A stretch of DNA of 64,000 nt from an uncultured Candidatus Binatia bacterium (lineage in GTDB: Bacteria; Desulfobacterota; Binatia; Bin18): assembly GCA_958296235.1 (NCBI GenBank), contig OY282457.1, forward strand, positions 434,001 through 498,000. The letters run 5' to 3'. Shown in pieces: positions 7,954 through 17,763 of this stretch. Position 1 is the first letter of the stretch. Each line of letters starts with the position of its first letter. The notes under the pieces are model-generated. The model saw nothing but the letters and a program-made list of their open reading frames with translations, ran no database searches and was not told the DNA's origin. Position numbers and translations under genes: made by a program.

Positions 7954-9072
7954 TTACTTGCCAACGCGGGCTTCAGCAGCGGCCACATCGACCGGCGCTT
8001 GGGCTTGCGGGGTCCAGGCGTGCATCATCGGACCGACTTCTTTGGCAAACAGACGCATGCTGTCTTCGACCTGACCAAAGGGCTGGCTCTGGAAGCTGAA
8101 GCAGCCGTTGACTTCAAAGTCACCGATCTGGCCACGCCGCGTTTCCAGCTTCTCGATGAGCATATCCGGCGTGCCCCACAGATTGGCCGCCAGAAAGTCT
8201 TCCAGAATGGCCTCGTTGCCGGCTTCCCGCATCATCTTGGCCGCTTCGGCATAATGGGCGTAGGATTTGCCCGTCTGCGCAAAGTGGTCGCCCAGCATCT
8301 CGTAGTGCTCCATCACGCTGAAGTAGTAGCCCACGATTTTTTCTCGCGCGATCTCTTCCGCCTTTTTCGCGTCGTGCGAGCAGACGACAAAGTCGGCGCA
8401 GTTCACCGGGGGCGCCTCTTCGCCATTATGCTGACGATACAGGTCACGGTAGTTATGGATGCCGTCGGCAACCTTATCCCAGGTCGTCTGAGAAAACATC
8501 ATGGCGCCCAGACCGAGCTTGGCTGCCACTTCAAAAGACTCGGGCGACATGCACACCATATAGCGTCGGCCTTTGAAGCTTTTGATCGGCCGGGGTCGCA
8601 CCTCAATGCGATGCTGCTTGTAGTACTTGGTGTCCGCTTCAACAAAGCCGTCTTCCAAGCCCTTCACAATAATCTCCGCGGCCTCGTTAAAACGGTCGCG
8701 GGCCTCACTCATGTCCACGCCAAAACCCGCATACTCGCGCCGGGCAAGCCCGCGTCCGAGTCCGAGAATCGCCCGTCCGTCCGACAGATGGTCAAGCAGG
8801 ACCATCTTTTCTACCGCTCGCATGGGGTTGTTCCACGGCACGATGATCGCGCCGGTGGCCAATTGCAGCTTTTCCGTCCTGGCGGCGATATAGCTCAGAT
8901 ACTGCATATTGTCCGGGCAAATGGAGTAGTCAAAAAAGTGATGCTCCACCGGCCAGACAACATCGAACCCCATCTCCTCGGATTCAATCGCCAGGCGGGT
9001 TTCGTTCTTGTACATCACCCGATCATCGTGCTCCTTATGGTTCTGAAGCACCATCTGAATACCAATGCGCAT
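7954..9072 (-). CDS. LLM-class (luciferase-like) flavin-dependent oxidoreductase
   Basis: A 372-residue protein with the bacterial luciferase-like TIM-barrel pattern: MRIGIQMVLQ at the first strand, EEMGFDVVWPVEHHF, LQLATGAIIVPWNNPMRAVEK and GRAILGLGRGLARREYAGFG. Such enzymes use reduced FMN or F420 for monooxygenation or hydride transfer. The substrate cannot be inferred. AAAGGAGTCAGT before the ATG supports this start. It converges with the DUF457-like gene and diverges from the metallo-hydrolase at 9380. Confidence 0.88.
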   Translation of the reverse strand: MRIGIQMVLQNHKEHDDRVMYKNETRLAIESEEMGFDVVWPVEHHFFDYSICPDNMQYLSYIAARTEKLQLATGAIIVPWNNPMRAVEKMVLLDHLSDGRAILGLGRGLARREYAGFGVDMSEARDRFNEAAEIIVKGLEDGFVEADTKYYKQHRIEVRPRPIKSFKGRRYMVCMSPESFEVAAKLGLGAMMFSQTTWDKVADGIHNYRDLYRQHNGEEAPPVNCADFVVCSHDAKKAEEIAREKIVGYYFSVMEHYEMLGDHFAQTGKSYAHYAEAAKMMREAGNEAILEDFLAANLWGTPDMLIEKLETRRGQIGDFEVNGCFSFQSQPFGQVEDSMRLFAKEVGPMMHAWTPQAQAPVDVAAAEARVGK

Positions 9073-9379
9073 ACTGACTCCTTTCTGGTCTGACTTCCGC
9101 GCATTGTATTCATGCGATGAGCCACTAGAGCGTCCCCTACCCTCACTTTACACCTCAGGAACGTTCCGCTTACCGTCGCTCTTCGTGCGCGAAGCCGTAA
9201 AGTTTTCATGACCCTACCGAAATATCCGGCGAGCGACAAGACACGCCCGCAGAAAAGTTGTCACGGCAAACACGCCCTTTCACCTGCCGCTCGGCGGGAC
9301 GACGGAAGTTTTGACCGCAGCTTGTCCGCGGGCGCGCTTCATGATGAGTATTGAGCACGCTCACGGAAAGGAAGTCTTC
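9073..9379. other. 307-base divergent intergenic region
   Basis: This spacer separates the minus-strand flavin oxidoreductase from the plus-strand metallo-hydrolase and should contain both promoters. No strong sigma70-type pair, RNA gene or hairpin terminator is evident. The last bases carry AAAGGAAG, the ribosome-binding site of the hydrolase. The frame is open upstream to 9311, but the added residues show no conserved features. Confidence 0.5.
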
Positions 9380-10321
9380 ATGCCAGCGGTCAAAAAAAGA
9401 AGGCGGGTTGTTCAGTCGCCCCGTCTCGTCGGCGACACGCCACCGACAGATTATTCCATCTGGACCCTGGCCTACTGTCAGGCCGACATGCCGTATGACT
9501 TTTTCGGCGGCTCAGGACTCATGAGCAACCAGGGCACGATCCAGATTCCCATGCTCTACACCGTGCTCGTCGGGGGGGCACAAGGTCAGGACCAGCATGT
9601 CGTGCTGGTTGATGCCGGGTTCGGCAATCAGGACTGGCTGTCACGCTATCAATTCTTTGGCTGGGAAGCTCCCTCAACCGTACTGGCAAAGATCGGACTG
9701 ACGCCCGCGGATGTGGATACCATTCTGGTGACGCATCTGCACTTTGATCATATTGGCAATTTCTCGGCCTTTCCCAACGCCCGGCTGTATATTCAACTGG
9801 ACGAGTACATGGGCTGGCTCCGCGCCCTGTCATTGCCAAAAGACTTTGGGGGCGGTGAGCGAAGCTGGATTCTGTCCTCGCTCGACCCGCAGGACATTCA
9901 TAATGTGGCGATGGCAATCAGTCAGGACAAGGCGACCTTGATTGAGGGTGATGTCGAAGTCTTGCCGGGTATTACGGCGCGCCTGGCCAAGGATTCCCAT
10001 ACCTTTGGCACGCAGTGGTTTGAGGTCCAAACCCGCAACGGTCTCTTTGCCATCGCCGGTGATGCGGTGTACTGGTATGCCAATATCGAGAAGATGTGGC
10101 CGCCCGGCTATAATCAGGGCAATCCGTTTAACCAGCTCTTTACCTATGAGCGCATCCGCAAAACCTTGAGCCGCGAACTCGAACGCCTCATTCCCGGCCA
10201 TGACCCGCTTGTCTGGCAACATCACCGCACCTGGACTGCCGGTCCGAATGAAGTCGCTGAGGTCAACTTGGCCAAGGGTCAGCGCTCTCAAAAGCAGCCG
10301 AAGAAGAACAGGAAAGCATAG
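9380..10321 (+). CDS. Metallo-beta-lactamase-fold hydrolase, AHL-lactonase-like
   Basis: A 313-residue protein with the binuclear zinc motif HLHFDHIG (H119, H121, D123, H124 from the ATG at 9380). Later ligand candidates lie in DSHTFG, IAGDAVYW and IPGHDPLVW. The layout fits the N-acyl-homoserine-lactonase/AttM branch of metallo-beta-lactamase proteins, but that branch also includes many hydrolases with other substrates, so quorum quenching is not shown. The start was set at 9380 because AAAGGAAG lies 6 nt upstream. The basic MPAVKKRRR start has no signal peptide, so the enzyme is probably cytoplasmic. Confidence 0.75.
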   Translation: MPAVKKRRRVVQSPRLVGDTPPTDYSIWTLAYCQADMPYDFFGGSGLMSNQGTIQIPMLYTVLVGGAQGQDQHVVLVDAGFGNQDWLSRYQFFGWEAPSTVLAKIGLTPADVDTILVTHLHFDHIGNFSAFPNARLYIQLDEYMGWLRALSLPKDFGGGERSWILSSLDPQDIHNVAMAISQDKATLIEGDVEVLPGITARLAKDSHTFGTQWFEVQTRNGLFAIAGDAVYWYANIEKMWPPGYNQGNPFNQLFTYERIRKTLSRELERLIPGHDPLVWQHHRTWTAGPNEVAEVNLAKGQRSQKQPKKNRKA

Positions 10322-10390
10322 GGGGACCGGACCAGACCGGGCCAGGCGCTCTGGAAAACCGTACGCGGACGGGCGGAAAGGTCAGGCGCA

Positions 10391-12103
10391 TCAGGCCGGC
10401 TCTTCAACCCCGGCGTCATATTCTTCAGAAGCAGGTGGCTCGTCTTGGGTGACGCGCATCACTTCCGACATCGTGGTAATGCCGGCGCGGACTTTGCGCC
10501 AGCCATCATCTCGGAGCGTCCGCATACCATTCCCGACCGCGTACTCCTTCAACACATCGGCTGATGAGCGCTTCAGGATCAGTTGGCGTAAGCCTTCGTC
10601 AACGGGCAGGAGCTCAAAAATCCCTTTTCGACCTCGGTAGCCGGTCATGGCACAGGCTTCGCATTCTCCGGCCTCATAGGAGAGCACGGGTTCAGGCGCA
10701 TGCCCGCTCGTTGGCAACTCCAAGTGGGGAGACGAGGCATCCTCTCCGACCGGGCGACGGCAGGCTGGGCACAGCTGGCGCACCAGTCGCTGGGCCATCA
10801 CCCCAAGCAGGGACGAGGCCAGGAGATAGTCTTCCACTCCCATTTCCAGGAGACGAGAGACCGCGCCGGCAGCATCATTGGTGTGCAGGGTCGAGAAGAC
10901 CAAATGGCCCGTCAAGGCGGACTGGATGGCGATTTCCGCGGTTTCGTAATCACGAATCTCACCGATCATGATTACATCCGGGTCCTGCCGCACAATGGAG
11001 CGCAGCCCCGCGGAAAAGGTCAGGCCGATTTGTGACTTGACATGGATCTGGTTGACACCGTTGAGCTGGTATTCAACCGGGTCTTCAATCGTAATGATTT
11101 TTTTCTCAGGCGAGTTAATTTTATCCAAGGCGCCATACAGGGTGGTTGTTTTGCCACTCCCGGTCGGGCCGGTGACCAGAATCATCCCGTACGGCTGAAA
11201 AATGAGGTTTGCAAACGCAGCCAGGGTATCCTCGGGAAAACCCAGCGATTCCAGGCTGACATCAATACTCGACCGGTCAAGGATACGCAGCACAACGCTC
11301 TCGCCATACAGAGTCGGCAGGGTTGAAACGCGCAGGTCGACCTCACGCCCCAACATCCGCAGCTTGATGCGCCCGTCCTGCGGCAGGCGGCGTTCCGCAA
11401 TATTGAGCTTGGCCATGAGCTTGACCCGCGAGATCAGCGCCGCTTGCAGTTTGCGGGGCGGCGCTTCGACATCGTGCAGAATGCCGTCAATGCGGTAGCG
11501 CACGCGCAGTTCCTTTTCAAACGGCTCGATATGAATATCCGACGCGCGCTGCTCCATGGCCCGGGCGATGAGCATATTCACGAGCCGAATGACGGGGGCC
11601 TCACTCGCGAGGTCTCGCAGATGGGCTTCATCTTCTTGGTCATCTTCCAGGTACTCGACCGCGCCGACCTCCTGGGCTTCGGACTGACCGGCAGTTACCC
11701 CGTCAGCATAATAGGCGTTCAAGCTCTCAAGGATGTCGCGCTCCCGCGCCAGGCAGGGCGCAAGACGCAGCTTCGTCGCCTTCTCCAATGCCTCAATAAC
11801 GTAGAAATCGCCAGGGTCAGCCATGGCAATGGTCAGGCCGCCATCGTGGACCGCCAGGGGACAGACCCGCGCTTGGCGCAGGAAATCGGTGTTCATAGCG
11901 GACAGGGGGGGCGGCTGCGACGGAAAGTCCCGCGCGCTCATGAGGGGGGCCTGATAGTATGCGGCCAGGACGGGCAGGAGATCGTCCTCAGACATGAAGC
12001 CGAGCTCTACCAGTAAACGCTCAAGCGTTTCTCCGCGCTCTTGCTGGACGAGATGGATCCGGCGCAAGTCGTCCTGAGAGACTTTGCCACTCTCAAGCAA
12101 CAT
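10391..12103 (-). CDS. GspE/PilB-family secretion or pilus assembly ATPase
   Basis: A hexameric AAA-type ATPase of about 570 residues. An N-terminal MshEN-like domain (LEDMLLESGKVSQDDLRR) precedes a catalytic region with Walker A GPTGSGKTTTL, an Asp box, Walker B MIGEIRDYETAE and His box FSTLHTNDA. A CPAC...CEAC tetracysteine zinc module follows near residues 450-500. All ATPase motifs are intact. It powers type II secretion or type IV pilus extension, but no other pilus or secretion genes are adjacent. The ATG at 12103 starts the MshEN homology. A TTG at 12163 lies inside the lepB terminator and a GTG at 12121 is also possible. Confidence 0.88.
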   Translation of the reverse strand: MLLESGKVSQDDLRRIHLVQQERGETLERLLVELGFMSEDDLLPVLAAYYQAPLMSARDFPSQPPPLSAMNTDFLRQARVCPLAVHDGGLTIAMADPGDFYVIEALEKATKLRLAPCLARERDILESLNAYYADGVTAGQSEAQEVGAVEYLEDDQEDEAHLRDLASEAPVIRLVNMLIARAMEQRASDIHIEPFEKELRVRYRIDGILHDVEAPPRKLQAALISRVKLMAKLNIAERRLPQDGRIKLRMLGREVDLRVSTLPTLYGESVVLRILDRSSIDVSLESLGFPEDTLAAFANLIFQPYGMILVTGPTGSGKTTTLYGALDKINSPEKKIITIEDPVEYQLNGVNQIHVKSQIGLTFSAGLRSIVRQDPDVIMIGEIRDYETAEIAIQSALTGHLVFSTLHTNDAAGAVSRLLEMGVEDYLLASSLLGVMAQRLVRQLCPACRRPVGEDASSPHLELPTSGHAPEPVLSYEAGECEACAMTGYRGRKGIFELLPVDEGLRQLILKRSSADVLKEYAVGNGMRTLRDDGWRKVRAGITTMSEVMRVTQDEPPASEEYDAGVEEPA

Positions 12104-12141
12104 GTCTTCGAGCCTTGGCACTCCGACCCCCAGTATGGACG

Positions 12142-12196
12142 AAAAGGTAAACGCGCCCTGCAAAATACATGGAAAGGTAGGGCGCGTTTACTTTTT
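12142..12196 (-). terminator. Strong hairpin after lepB (terminator, probably bidirectional)
   Basis: A 13-bp perfect stem, GTAAACGCGCCCT at 12147-12159 paired with 12179-12191, with a 19-nt loop. It is flanked by A-rich and T-rich runs on either side. It starts 4 bases after the lepB stop and lies before the GspE/PilB gene on the same strand. It can act as an intrinsic terminator on both strands. Confidence 0.65.
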
Positions 12197-12199
12197 ATG

Positions 12200-12988
12200 C
12201 TAGTAAATAAGCGCTCCGAGTCGCTCCCAACGCACCCAGCGGTCCTGGCCGTCCCACGACCAGTATATCAAAAAGGCCTTGCCTTTCACGTCTTGGGTAT
12301 CCACAAAGCCCCAGAAGCGACTATCGTGGCTATGGTCCCGATTATCCCCCATGACGAACAATTTGCCGGGTGGCACGACAATAGATTCATCCGACCTGTC
12401 AGGAAGCAGGGGTGGATAATTGTCACGCGGACCGGGAATAATCCGGCCAGGATTGGCAAAATGGGCATACGGGCTCTCATCCGCCACGTTATTGACAAAA
12501 AGCTGCTTATTGCGAATCCGCACCTCGTCACCGGCGACGGCGACGACCCGCTTAATGAAGTCTTTGGTTTCATCCTTTGGATAGACAAAAACAACGACGT
12601 CACCCGATTCCGGTCGCGTCCATTCGAACACCGAGGTTTCAAAGGGATACGGCAGGCGCAGCCCATACGCAAATTTGCTGACCAGAATATGATCCCCAAT
12701 TTGGAGCGTCGGCAACATGGAGCCAGATGGAATTTTGAACGCCTGCACCACAAAGCTCCGGATAAAAAGCGCCAGCACGAGGGCAAAAAACAGCGCTTCG
12801 GCGTATTCACGAACGGCCGATTTTTGTTTTGGGGGGGTGGTCGATGTAGAGAGCAGTCTGCCGCCTGTCTGCTGGTTCGCCAGGCCGACAAAGAGTAAAC
12901 GTGTCCAGCCTCTCGTATCTCTTTTGGAGGACACGTTCACTCTTTCAGAGCCTGTCGCCCCTGGGGCCGATGTTTTTTCTCTGGCCAT
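12200..12988 (-). CDS. lepB: Signal peptidase I
   Basis: A type I leader peptidase that cuts signal peptides at the periplasmic face of the inner membrane. A transmembrane helix (ALFFALVLALFIRSFVVQAF) is followed at once by the serine box IPSGSMLPTL with nucleophile S90. The general-base lysine is K146 in FIKRVVAVAGDEV, numbered from the ATG at 12988. The conserved GDNRDHSHDSR is present. The N-terminal about 50 residues are atypical because palindromic repeat copy 2 (12890-12945) lies in frame, and no standard start follows it before the helix. Either the repeat is translated or a rare start is used. It lies just downstream of lepA. Confidence 0.85.
   Translation of the reverse strand: MAREKTSAPGATGSERVNVSSKRDTRGWTRLLFVGLANQQTGGRLLSTSTTPPKQKSAVREYAEALFFALVLALFIRSFVVQAFKIPSGSMLPTLQIGDHILVSKFAYGLRLPYPFETSVFEWTRPESGDVVVFVYPKDETKDFIKRVVAVAGDEVRIRNKQLFVNNVADESPYAHFANPGRIIPGPRDNYPPLLPDRSDESIVVPPGKLFVMGDNRDHSHDSRFWGFVDTQDVKGKAFLIYWSWDGQDRWVRWERLGALIY
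12890..12945. repeat. Palindromic repeat element, copy 2, inside the lepB 5' region
   Basis: A 56-bp inverted repeat with arms at 12890-12906 (AAAGAGTAAACGTGTCC) and 12929-12945, matching copy 1 at 6511-6565 in the arms and the loop ends. It is placed between lepA and the conserved part of lepB. It is in frame with lepB and would add about 19 residues if translated. Confidence 0.75.
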
Positions 12989-13016
12989 ACCCGCCACTCT
13001 CTGCCCGCGCCGTTCT

Positions 13017-14837
13017 CTACCCACGCCGCTGCGTCTCACCCTCGCCCGTCTGAAGCAGGGCCAGGAAGGCCTCTTGGGGAATTTCTACCCGTCCAACCTG
13101 TTTCATCCGGCGTTTTCCTTCTTTCTGTTTCTCTAGCAGCTTTCGTTTACGGGTTATATCCCCACCGTAGCATTTGGAGGTGACATTTTTGCGCAACGCC
13201 TTCACGGTTTCTCGGGCGATCACCCGCGTCCCGATAGCAGCCTGGACAGCCACCTCGAACATTTGACGCGGAATCAGGGCCCGCATTTTTTGCACGAGTT
13301 CGCGCCCGCGCGCATAGGCGTGTTCGGCGTGAACGATCAGGGACAAGGCATCGACCATATCGCCATTAATCCTGATATCAATCCGCACCAGGTTGGCCGG
13401 CCGCATATCCAGGAATTCATAATCAAACGAGGCATAGCCACGGCTGATCGATTTGATCCGGTCGTAGAAATCAATCACAATCTCGTTGAGCGGCAACTCA
13501 TACTCCAGGGCGACGCGAGCAGTCCCCAGGTATTTCATGGCGCGCTGTTCTCCGCGGCGCTCCTGGCAGAGCCGCATGACATTGCCGACATACTCTTCGG
13601 GCACATGAATACTCGCCAGGATAAACGGCTCCTGTATGGACTCGATTTCCTGTACCGGCGGGAGAGAAGACGGATTCTCAACGTGTAGTATTTCCCCATC
13701 AAGCGTCAGGACTTGATACTCGACTGTGGGCGTGGTGGTAATGAGGTCCAGGCCGAACTCGCGTTCCAAACGCTCCTGGACGATTTCCATATGGAGCAGA
13801 CCCAGGAACCCGCAGCGAAACCCAAACCCAAGGGCCAGCGAGGTTTCTTTCTCGTACGAAAAGGCGGCATCGTTCAAACGGAGTTTTTCGACCGCATCGC
13901 GCAGCGCCTCGTAGTGTTTCGATTCGACCGGATACAAACCGCTGAAGACCATGGGTTTCGCCGCCTTAAAGCCCGGCAACCTGACAGCCGTCGGCCGCTG
14001 GGCTTCCGTAATCGTGTCACCGATGCGCGCTTCGCGGACCTCTTTAATACCGGCCATAAGAAAGCCGACCTCCCCTGGCCCGAGCGCTTTGACCGCTTGG
14101 GCATGCGGGGCGAAAATCCCAACCTGCCCGACTTCATATTCTTTGCCGCTCGACATGAGCCGAATGGACATCCCGGGCCTCAGCACCCCGTCAAACACCC
14201 GGACGAGCACAACCGCCCCCTGGTAAGGATCAAACCAGCTATCAAAAAGCAGCGCTTTGACTGGCGCGCCGGGGTCGCCCTGAGGCGGAGGCATGAGTCG
14301 CAGGATGCCCTCCAGCACCCCAGCGATCCCTCTGCCTTCTTTTGCGCTGGTTAAGACCGCATCACTGCCATCCAGTCCGATGATGTCTTCGAGCTCCTGC
14401 CGAACGCGCTCGGGTTCGGCGCTGGGCAGATCGATTTTGTTAATGACGGGGAAAATTTCAAGCTGATGATCGAGCGCCAGATAGGTGTTGGCCAGCGTTT
14501 GCGCCTCAACCCCTTGGGTTGCGTCAACGACAAGGATGGCGCCTTCGCAGGCAGACAAACTGCGCGACACCTCATAGGCAAAATCAACGTGACCGGGGGT
14601 ATCAATCAGGTTCAGATAATACTCAGCGCCGTCCTGAGCCTGATAGCGTAGGCGGACGGTCCGGGCTTTAATCGTAATGCCCCGCTCTTGTTCGAGCTCC
14701 ATGGTGTCCAGAAACTGCGCCCCGCTTTCCCGCTCGCTAATGGAGCCCGTCTGGGAAAGAAGCTGGTCGGCCAAGGTCGATTTTCCATGATCGATATGAG
14801 CGATAATGCTGAAGTTTCGGATCTGTTCGCTATTCAT
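13017..14837 (-). CDS. lepA: Elongation factor 4 (LepA), ribosomal back-translocase GTPase
   Basis: A protein of about 606 residues with the full EF-4 layout. The G1 motif is [15 protein letters not shown], followed by the RGITIKA switch region, DTPGHVDF and NKIDLPSA. The C-terminus is the LepA-specific domain ending in [25 protein letters not shown]. The start is taken at [10 protein letters not shown] (ATG at 14837), giving an 8-base overlap with the upstream epimerase stop. The frame upstream of this is not conserved. EF-4 acts on stalled or mis-translocated ribosomes and is often next to lepB, as here. Confidence 0.95.
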   Translation of the reverse strand: MNSEQIRNFSIIAHIDHGKSTLADQLLSQTGSISERESGAQFLDTMELEQERGITIKARTVRLRYQAQDGAEYYLNLIDTPGHVDFAYEVSRSLSACEGAILVVDATQGVEAQTLANTYLALDHQLEIFPVINKIDLPSAEPERVRQELEDIIGLDGSDAVLTSAKEGRGIAGVLEGILRLMPPPQGDPGAPVKALLFDSWFDPYQGAVVLVRVFDGVLRPGMSIRLMSSGKEYEVGQVGIFAPHAQAVKALGPGEVGFLMAGIKEVREARIGDTITEAQRPTAVRLPGFKAAKPMVFSGLYPVESKHYEALRDAVEKLRLNDAAFSYEKETSLALGFGFRCGFLGLLHMEIVQERLEREFGLDLITTTPTVEYQVLTLDGEILHVENPSSLPPVQEIESIQEPFILASIHVPEEYVGNVMRLCQERRGEQRAMKYLGTARVALEYELPLNEIVIDFYDRIKSISRGYASFDYEFLDMRPANLVRIDIRINGDMVDALSLIVHAEHAYARGRELVQKMRALIPRQMFEVAVQAAIGTRVIARETVKALRKNVTSKCYGGDITRKRKLLEKQKEGKRRMKQVGRVEIPQEAFLALLQTGEGETQRRG

Positions 14838-15753
14838 ATGCGGTCCGCAGGGAAGCGACTGTTTTCTCAAGTCCGTCAGCAAGCCCTACCAGCGGTTTCC
14901 AGTTCAGCACATCCGCGGCCCGCTGCCAGGACAGGACACTCCGACGCTGTTCGCCCGGCTTGGCCGGCCCGTGCTGCGCCCGGTCGCGCGCGCCGGTTAT
15001 ACGCTGTAAATGCTCGGCCAAGGTATTCACGTCCGTCTCGAGGCCCGTGCCGATATTGATCGAGCCGGTATGGTCGGCAGTCAAAGCGGCCAGGTTCGCC
15101 TGGGCCACATCGCCGACAAACACATAGTCCCGCGTCTGCTTGCCATCGCCGTTAATCGTAATCGTTTCTCCGGCCAGCAGGCGCTGGGTAAAAATGGCCA
15201 CCACGCCGGCTTCACCGTGCGGGTCCTGGCGCGGTCCATACACGTTCGCATAGCGCAGGCTCAGCGACGGCAGGCCATGCTCTGTGTGGTAAAAATACAG
15301 ATACCGTTCTCCGGCCAGCTTGCTGACGCCATAGGGACTGATCGGACAGGTGGTATGGGCTTCGGTTGCCGGAAAGGCGGCTTGCTCCCCGTAGACCGTC
15401 CCGCCGGAAGACGCAAAGATAATGCGCCGGCAGCGGGCCTGCCGCGCGCCTTCAAGAATATTGAGCAGTCCGAGAATATTCACCTGGGCATCAAACAGCG
15501 GATCGGCGACCGAGCGCCGCACGTCCATTTGCGCGGCATGATGGTTGACCACCTCAATCTGTTCGTCAACGAGCAGCCTCCGCACCGCCTCATCGGCGAT
15601 ATCCGCCTGGACGAAGTGTGCGCCGGCTGGGATATTGCCCTGTTTGCCGGTTGATAAGTCATCGACAATCCAGACTTCATGGCCGGCTGCAAGATATATC
15701 TCAGCCACGTGAGAGCCGATAAAGCCGGCCCCTCCGGTTACCACGATCTTCAT
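14830..15753 (-). CDS. NAD-dependent sugar epimerase (GalE-like SDR)
   Basis: A 307-residue extended short-chain dehydrogenase/reductase with the Rossmann motif GGAGFIGSH at residues 7-15 and a catalytic YGVSK (Y...K). The active-site region [11 protein letters not shown] is also present. The overall pattern fits UDP-glucose/UDP-GlcNAc 4-epimerase relatives. It overlaps the next upstream sugar-nucleotide gene by 4 bases (ATGA), so the two are translationally coupled and probably make a surface-polysaccharide sugar. The exact substrate is not determinable. Confidence 0.88.
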   Translation of the reverse strand: MKIVVTGGAGFIGSHVAEIYLAAGHEVWIVDDLSTGKQGNIPAGAHFVQADIADEAVRRLLVDEQIEVVNHHAAQMDVRRSVADPLFDAQVNILGLLNILEGARQARCRRIIFASSGGTVYGEQAAFPATEAHTTCPISPYGVSKLAGERYLYFYHTEHGLPSLSLRYANVYGPRQDPHGEAGVVAIFTQRLLAGETITINGDGKQTRDYVFVGDVAQANLAALTADHTGSINIGTGLETDVNTLAEHLQRITGARDRAQHGPAKPGEQRRSVLSWQRAADVLNWKPLVGLADGLEKTVASLRTAYE

Positions 15754-16772
15754 GTGCCGTGTCCTCCATTGTCTCCTCTCGGCGACTTTGTTTTCCTCAT
15801 CTCGCCCATTCTCCCGTGTGGAGATGGACCCTCATGCCTCTCCAGCTTTTCCCGGAAATAGGCAATTGTTTTGTCGAGTCCGTCTTCAAGGGAGACTCGG
15901 GGCTCCCACTCCAATATCTGGCCGGCAGCGCTCACATCAGGTTGGCGGACTTTCGGGTCGTCCACCGGCAAAGGCTGAAACACAATGGGGCTGGCGCTCC
16001 CGGTCAGCCGGATAATCGTCTCGGCGAATGCGCGGACCGATAATTCGCGCGGATTCCCCAGATTCACGGGTTGGGTATAATCAGAGCGCAGCAGGCGGAC
16101 GATCCCCTCGACCAGATCGTCCACAAAACAAAAACTCCGGGTTTGACTCCCGTCGCCATACACCGTTAACGCTTCTCCCCGCAGCGCCTGGGTAATAAAA
16201 TTGGGCACGACACGGCCGTCTCCGAGGCGCATCCGTGGACCGTAGGTATTAAAGATACGGACAATACGGGTCGCCATACCGTGACTCCGGTGGTAGGCCA
16301 TAGTCAGGGCTTCGGCAAACCGTTTTGCCTCGTCATACACGCCCCGCGGGCCGATCGGATTCACATTGCCCCAATAATCTTCCGGCTGCGGATGGACGAG
16401 CGGGTCGCCATAGACCTCGGAGGTAGAAGCGAGCAGGAAACGGGCGGCTTTCACTCGGGCCAAGCCAAGGCCGTTATGGGTGCCGAGCGAGCCTACTTTC
16501 AGGGTCTGAATCGGCAGTTCAAGGTAATCGATGGGGCTCGCCGGCGAGGCAAAGTGGAGAATCGCATCAATCTGGCCGCTGACATTAATATAGTTCGTCA
16601 CATCCTGGGGGACGAAAGAAAAGCGCGGGTTGGCCAACAGAGACGCCACGTTGTCCATAGCGCCGGTAATGAGGTTGTCCAGACACACCACCTCGTCCCC
16701 GTCGGCCAAAAAACGTTCACACAGATGTGAGCCGATAAACCCGGCCCCTCCGGTGATTAAGATACGTGCGAT
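15750..16772 (-). CDS. UDP-glucuronate decarboxylase-like SDR with an apparent non-AUG start
   Basis: A protein of about 340 residues in the UXS (UDP-xylose synthase) branch of the extended SDRs. The cofactor motif [30 protein letters not shown] and [11 protein letters not shown] (Y...K) are all seen, and this set is typical of UXS. No in-frame ATG, GTG or TTG precedes the Rossmann motif. The ribosome-binding sequence AAGGAG at 16779-16784 is followed after 6 nt by ATC at 16772, which gives the natural N-terminus. The next standard-type start, TTG at 16709, would delete the NAD site. It is coupled to the downstream epimerase and follows a glycosyltransferase. Confidence 0.75.
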   Translation of the reverse strand: MARILITGGAGFIGSHLCERFLADGDEVVCLDNLITGAMDNVASLLANPRFSFVPQDVTNYINVSGQIDAILHFASPASPIDYLELPIQTLKVGSLGTHNGLGLARVKAARFLLASTSEVYGDPLVHPQPEDYWGNVNPIGPRGVYDEAKRFAEALTMAYHRSHGMATRIVRIFNTYGPRMRLGDGRVVPNFITQALRGEALTVYGDGSQTRSFCFVDDLVEGIVRLLRSDYTQPVNLGNPRELSVRAFAETIIRLTGSASPIVFQPLPVDDPKVRQPDVSAAGQILEWEPRVSLEDGLDKTIAYFREKLERHEGPSPHGRMGEMRKTKSPRGDNGGHGT

Positions 16773-16804
16773 GACTCTTCTCCTTTCAAGAGGACAAGCC
16801 GGAG

Positions 16805-17743
16805 CTATTCCAACACATCCTTAATCCAGTAGACGGACTTCTCCTGACTCTCATGGTAGGTGCGGGACAGCATCTCAGCGATCAAACCTGTCGTCACGAG
16901 TTGGACCCCGGTGACCAGCAGCAGAATCCCCAAAAGCAAAATGGGCCGGTTTGCCAGTTGCACATCAAACAGGAGGCGTTGCAACCCCAGGACGGTCGTT
17001 ATCCCCCCTCCAACGAGTACGGCAATCAGCCCCAGAAAGCCAAATAAATGACTCGGGCGGGTGGCGTAGCTCGACATGAATTTGACGGTGAGTAAATCCA
17101 GCACGACCCACAATGTTCGGGTCAAGCCGTATTTTGAGCTGCCGTGCGTGCGCGCATGATGGGTAACTGGCAGCTCGGCAATCCGCGCGCCCATATCCAC
17201 GGCCAGGGCTGGAATAAACCGGTGCATCTCTCCGTACAGCTTGAGACCCTTGGCCACGTCGCGCCGAAACGCTTTGAGCGTGCAGCCATAATCGTGCAGT
17301 TTGACCCGGGTTGCTAACGAAATCAGGTGATTGGCGATCTGAGACGGGAGACGCCGGCGCAAAAACGGGTCCTGTCGATTGACCCGCCAGCCGTTCACCA
17401 GGTCGTACCCCTCGTCCAGCTTTGCCAGCAAGCGCGGAATATCGACGGGATCATTCTGGAGGTCTCCGTCCAGCGAAACAATGACGTCCCCGTGGGCGTA
17501 CTCAAACCCGGCGGCCAGCGCCGCGGTCTGGCCGAAGTTGCGTCGAAAGCGGAGGACCTTGAGCGTGTCGTCTTCGGCGTGCAGCTCGGCCAGCAGCTCA
17601 CTGCTCCCGTCCTGACTGCCGTCGTCGATGAGGATGAGTTCGTAACTCCAGTCCGTCGGAGCCAGTACGGCATGGACCCGCTGGCACAACGGACGCAAGT
17701 TCTCGACTTCATTATAGATCGGGACGACGATGGAAAGGTCCAT
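16805..17743 (-). CDS. Family 2 glycosyltransferase, polyprenyl-phosphate type
   Basis: A 312-residue GT-A enzyme starting [14 protein letters not shown], with [13 protein letters not shown] (DxD-type metal site) and the loop [12 protein letters not shown]. Two C-terminal hydrophobic helices follow ([17 protein letters not shown] and [18 protein letters not shown]). This is the plan of DPM1/ArnC/GtrB-like enzymes that load a sugar on undecaprenyl phosphate at the inner membrane. Its position before two nucleotide-sugar genes suggests a shared role in glycan or lipid modification. The donor sugar is unknown. Confidence 0.88.
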   Translation of the reverse strand: MDLSIVVPIYNEVENLRPLCQRVHAVLAPTDWSYELILIDDGSQDGSSELLAELHAEDDTLKVLRFRRNFGQTAALAAGFEYAHGDVIVSLDGDLQNDPVDIPRLLAKLDEGYDLVNGWRVNRQDPFLRRRLPSQIANHLISLATRVKLHDYGCTLKAFRRDVAKGLKLYGEMHRFIPALAVDMGARIAELPVTHHARTHGSSKYGLTRTLWVVLDLLTVKFMSSYATRPSHLFGFLGLIAVLVGGGITTVLGLQRLLFDVQLANRPILLLGILLLVTGVQLVTTGLIAEMLSRTYHESQEKSVYWIKDVLE

Positions 17744-17763
17744 AGCGATGCGACGGCGACGGG

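Noticed and set aside
7999..9093. 364-codon plus-strand frame opposite the flavin oxidoreductase
   Set aside because: The minus-strand protein has a clear family pattern and start site, while the opposite frame shows no recognisable domain.
12041..12898. 285-codon plus-strand frame across lepB
   Set aside because: It is the antisense of signal peptidase I and crosses a terminator hairpin, so it is not a plausible gene.
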